64,000 nucleotides of DNA from DRPN01 sp964599235. Lineage in GTDB: Bacteria > Bacteroidota > Bacteroidia > Bacteroidales > VadinHA17. How positions within the stretch are numbered: position 1 is the first letter of the stretch; each line of letters begins with the position of its first letter. The notes beneath the pieces were generated by a model. The model had not been told where the DNA came from, ran no database searches, and saw only the letters and a list, made by a program, of their open reading frames with translations. Positions 63,059 through 64,000 of the stretch are shown one piece after another. The stretch lies in NCBI GenBank assembly GCA_964599235.1, contig CAZRDX010000054.1, positions 55,246 to 119,245 of the forward strand, read 5' to 3'. Made by a program: the position numbers and the translations under genes.

Positions 63059-63664
63059 ATGAGTCCGCGACGATCGGAACAATGGGCCGAGATCAGGCAC
63101 GAGAAGCGGGGCAAGATCCTTTCGACCGCATTGGAGCTTTTTGCCTCAAAGGGCTATCATGGCACCACCATCAGTCAGATCGCCGGTAAGGCAGGGATCT
63201 CCAAAGGGCTGATGTACAACTATTTCTCCGGCAAGCAGGAACTTCTTACCGAGATCCTCACCGCGGGGATGTCGGAGCTCCTCCAGGACCTGCAACTGGT
63301 GGAGGGCGAAGGCATCACACCGGAGAATCTCCGGAAATATGTGGATACCACCTTCCGGAAGCTGGAGGAGAACCCAAGGTTTTACCAGCTGTTCTTTTCC
63401 TTGATCATTCAGCCGCAGGTGCTCACTCTTTTCCGCGAGGAGTTCGTCGAGCGGATCATGCCGTTGATGGGGATGCTGGAGAAGCTTTTCCGTCGCAGCG
63501 GTGAGGCGGATGCCCGGGCCAGGGCTTATCTCTTCATCGCACTCCTCGACGGGATCGGCATGGATTATATCGCACTGGGAGGAGACTACCCGCTGAACGA
63601 AGTGAAACGTACTTTCATTAATATGTTTCTGCAAAATGAAGAGGAAGATCGTGAAGAGAGCTGA
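63059..63664 (+). CDS. TetR/AcrR family transcriptional repressor
   Basis: DNA-binding repressor of 201 residues. The N-terminal helix-turn-helix spans about residues 17-62: ILSTALELFASKGYHGTTIS, then IAGKAGISKGLMYNYFSGKQ, with the family's Y-F recognition end. The C-terminal ligand domain is helical and not diagnostic. Its start lies 6 bp from a 20-bp palindromic operator, so it should repress itself and the LolA-like gene, whose start overlaps its end. Effector is unknown; in Bacteroidota similar regulators sit before lolA-like and MmpL/ABC transporter genes. Confidence 0.94.
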   Translation: MSPRRSEQWAEIRHEKRGKILSTALELFASKGYHGTTISQIAGKAGISKGLMYNYFSGKQELLTEILTAGMSELLQDLQLVEGEGITPENLRKYVDTTFRKLEENPRFYQLFFSLIIQPQVLTLFREEFVERIMPLMGMLEKLFRRSGEADARARAYLFIALLDGIGMDYIALGGDYPLNEVKRTFINMFLQNEEEDREES

Positions 63665-64000
63665 CCTTTTTGCGGTGGTCATGATGTTGTTTTTTCCGGC
63701 TTTTCGACCTGCCGGGGCTCAGGAGAGTACGCTGACCGCCACCGAGATCGTCCGTAAGGCTTATGATCTGATGAGAGGCAAGTCGAGCTACTCCGAGGTG
63801 ACGATGCACATCATCCGCCCCACATGGGAGCGCACCATCTCTTTCAAAGCCTGGGCCAAAGGCACCCGTTTCTCGCTTATCTACATCACTGCTCCCGCCC
63901 GGGAGAAAGGCCAGGTGTTCCTCAAACGTGACAAGGAGATGTGGAACTGGGTCCCCTCCATCGGCCGGACCATCAAGATCCCGCCTTCCATGATGATGCA
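63636..64000 (+). CDS. outer-membrane lipoprotein-sorting (LolA-like) protein (partial, 3' end outside window)
   Basis: Start of a periplasmic protein of the COG2834 group. 121 residues are visible. Signal peptide: KRKIVKRADLFAVVMMLFF, cleaved near AGAQ. The mature start LTATEIVRKAYDLMRGKSSY and the segments FKAWAKGTRFSLIY and FLKRDKEMWNWVPSIGRTIK match the LolA-like domain that binds lipid or lipoprotein acyl chains. ATG 63636 overlaps the tetR stop by 29 nt; GTG 63651 is the alternative. It is likely in the TetR-controlled transcript. A transporter gene may follow outside the window, as in related clusters (inference). Confidence 0.85.
   Translation, partial: MKRKIVKRADLFAVVMMLFFPAFRPAGAQESTLTATEIVRKAYDLMRGKSSYSEVTMHIIRPTWERTISFKAWAKGTRFSLIYITAPAREKGQVFLKRDKEMWNWVPSIGRTIKIPPSMMM

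Overview
The window comes from the chromosome of a Bacteroidota bacterium, most likely Bacteroidales or a close relative, with moderately high GC. Four things point there: cargo proteins with type IX secretion C-terminal domains (28956-30776 and 36040-38925), a DUF2723 membrane protein, an 80-residue AtpC, and promoters with a -7 box TAnnTTTG and a TTG about 20 bp upstream. The clearest promoters serve tRNA-Arg, efp, the AbrB-like gene and tetR. Shine-Dalgarno sequences are mostly absent. I see no insertion sequence, prophage, CRISPR array or rRNA. The content is mainly housekeeping with signalling and cell-surface genes.

Layout. 1-3805: end of an ATP synthase operon (atpD, atpC), a secreted alpha/beta hydrolase and an aromatic amino acid decarboxylase. 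3818-13094: a large surface HExxH protein, a TMEM260-like O-glycosyltransferase candidate, an orphan receiver, a secreted caspase-like protease with three C-terminal repeats, and a small outer-membrane barrel. 13171-17326: tRNA-Arg(CCU), a radical SAM enzyme, an FG-GAP sensor joined to a LytS-type kinase, a secreted unknown, and an AbrB-like protein with a striking operator. 17538-21948: CvpA, TyrS, a Wzz-like and a Wzy-like polysaccharide pair. 21945-28042 (minus): SpoIIE phosphatase, EF-P, DUF3108, TsaB, an efflux adaptor and a TolC protein. 28128-30776: YgjP-type metallopeptidase and a T9SS cargo protein.

30970-43125 is rich in carbohydrate genes: an MFS sugar carrier overlapping a GH65 phosphorylase, class II aldolase, a leucine-rich-repeat surface protein, a LytTR regulator, an OB-fold-like protein, a cation/proton antiporter and a GH13 lipoprotein. 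The GH13 enzyme, the carrier and the GH65 enzyme could form a route for alpha-glucan and maltose use. 43159-52431: DUF3078 barrel, BtuF-like protein, AAE-type transporter, aldehyde dehydrogenase, RsgA and a hybrid kinase lacking the phosphoacceptor His. 52492-55557: two genes for wobble-uridine tRNA modification (MnmH, TrhP) flank an unknown protein. 55571-60131 (minus): a kinase, an AsmA-like protein and peptidase E, probably in one transcript with trhP. 60227-62907 (minus): ECF sigma factor, anti-sigma-like protein and outer-membrane protein. 63059-64000: a TetR repressor over a near-perfect operator and the start of a LolA-like protein.

No single undescribed system stands out. The best leads are the hybrid pseudo-kinase, the triple CTACGTAG operator of the AbrB-like gene, the FG-GAP/LytS kinase, and the caspase with its repeat module beside an orphan receiver.
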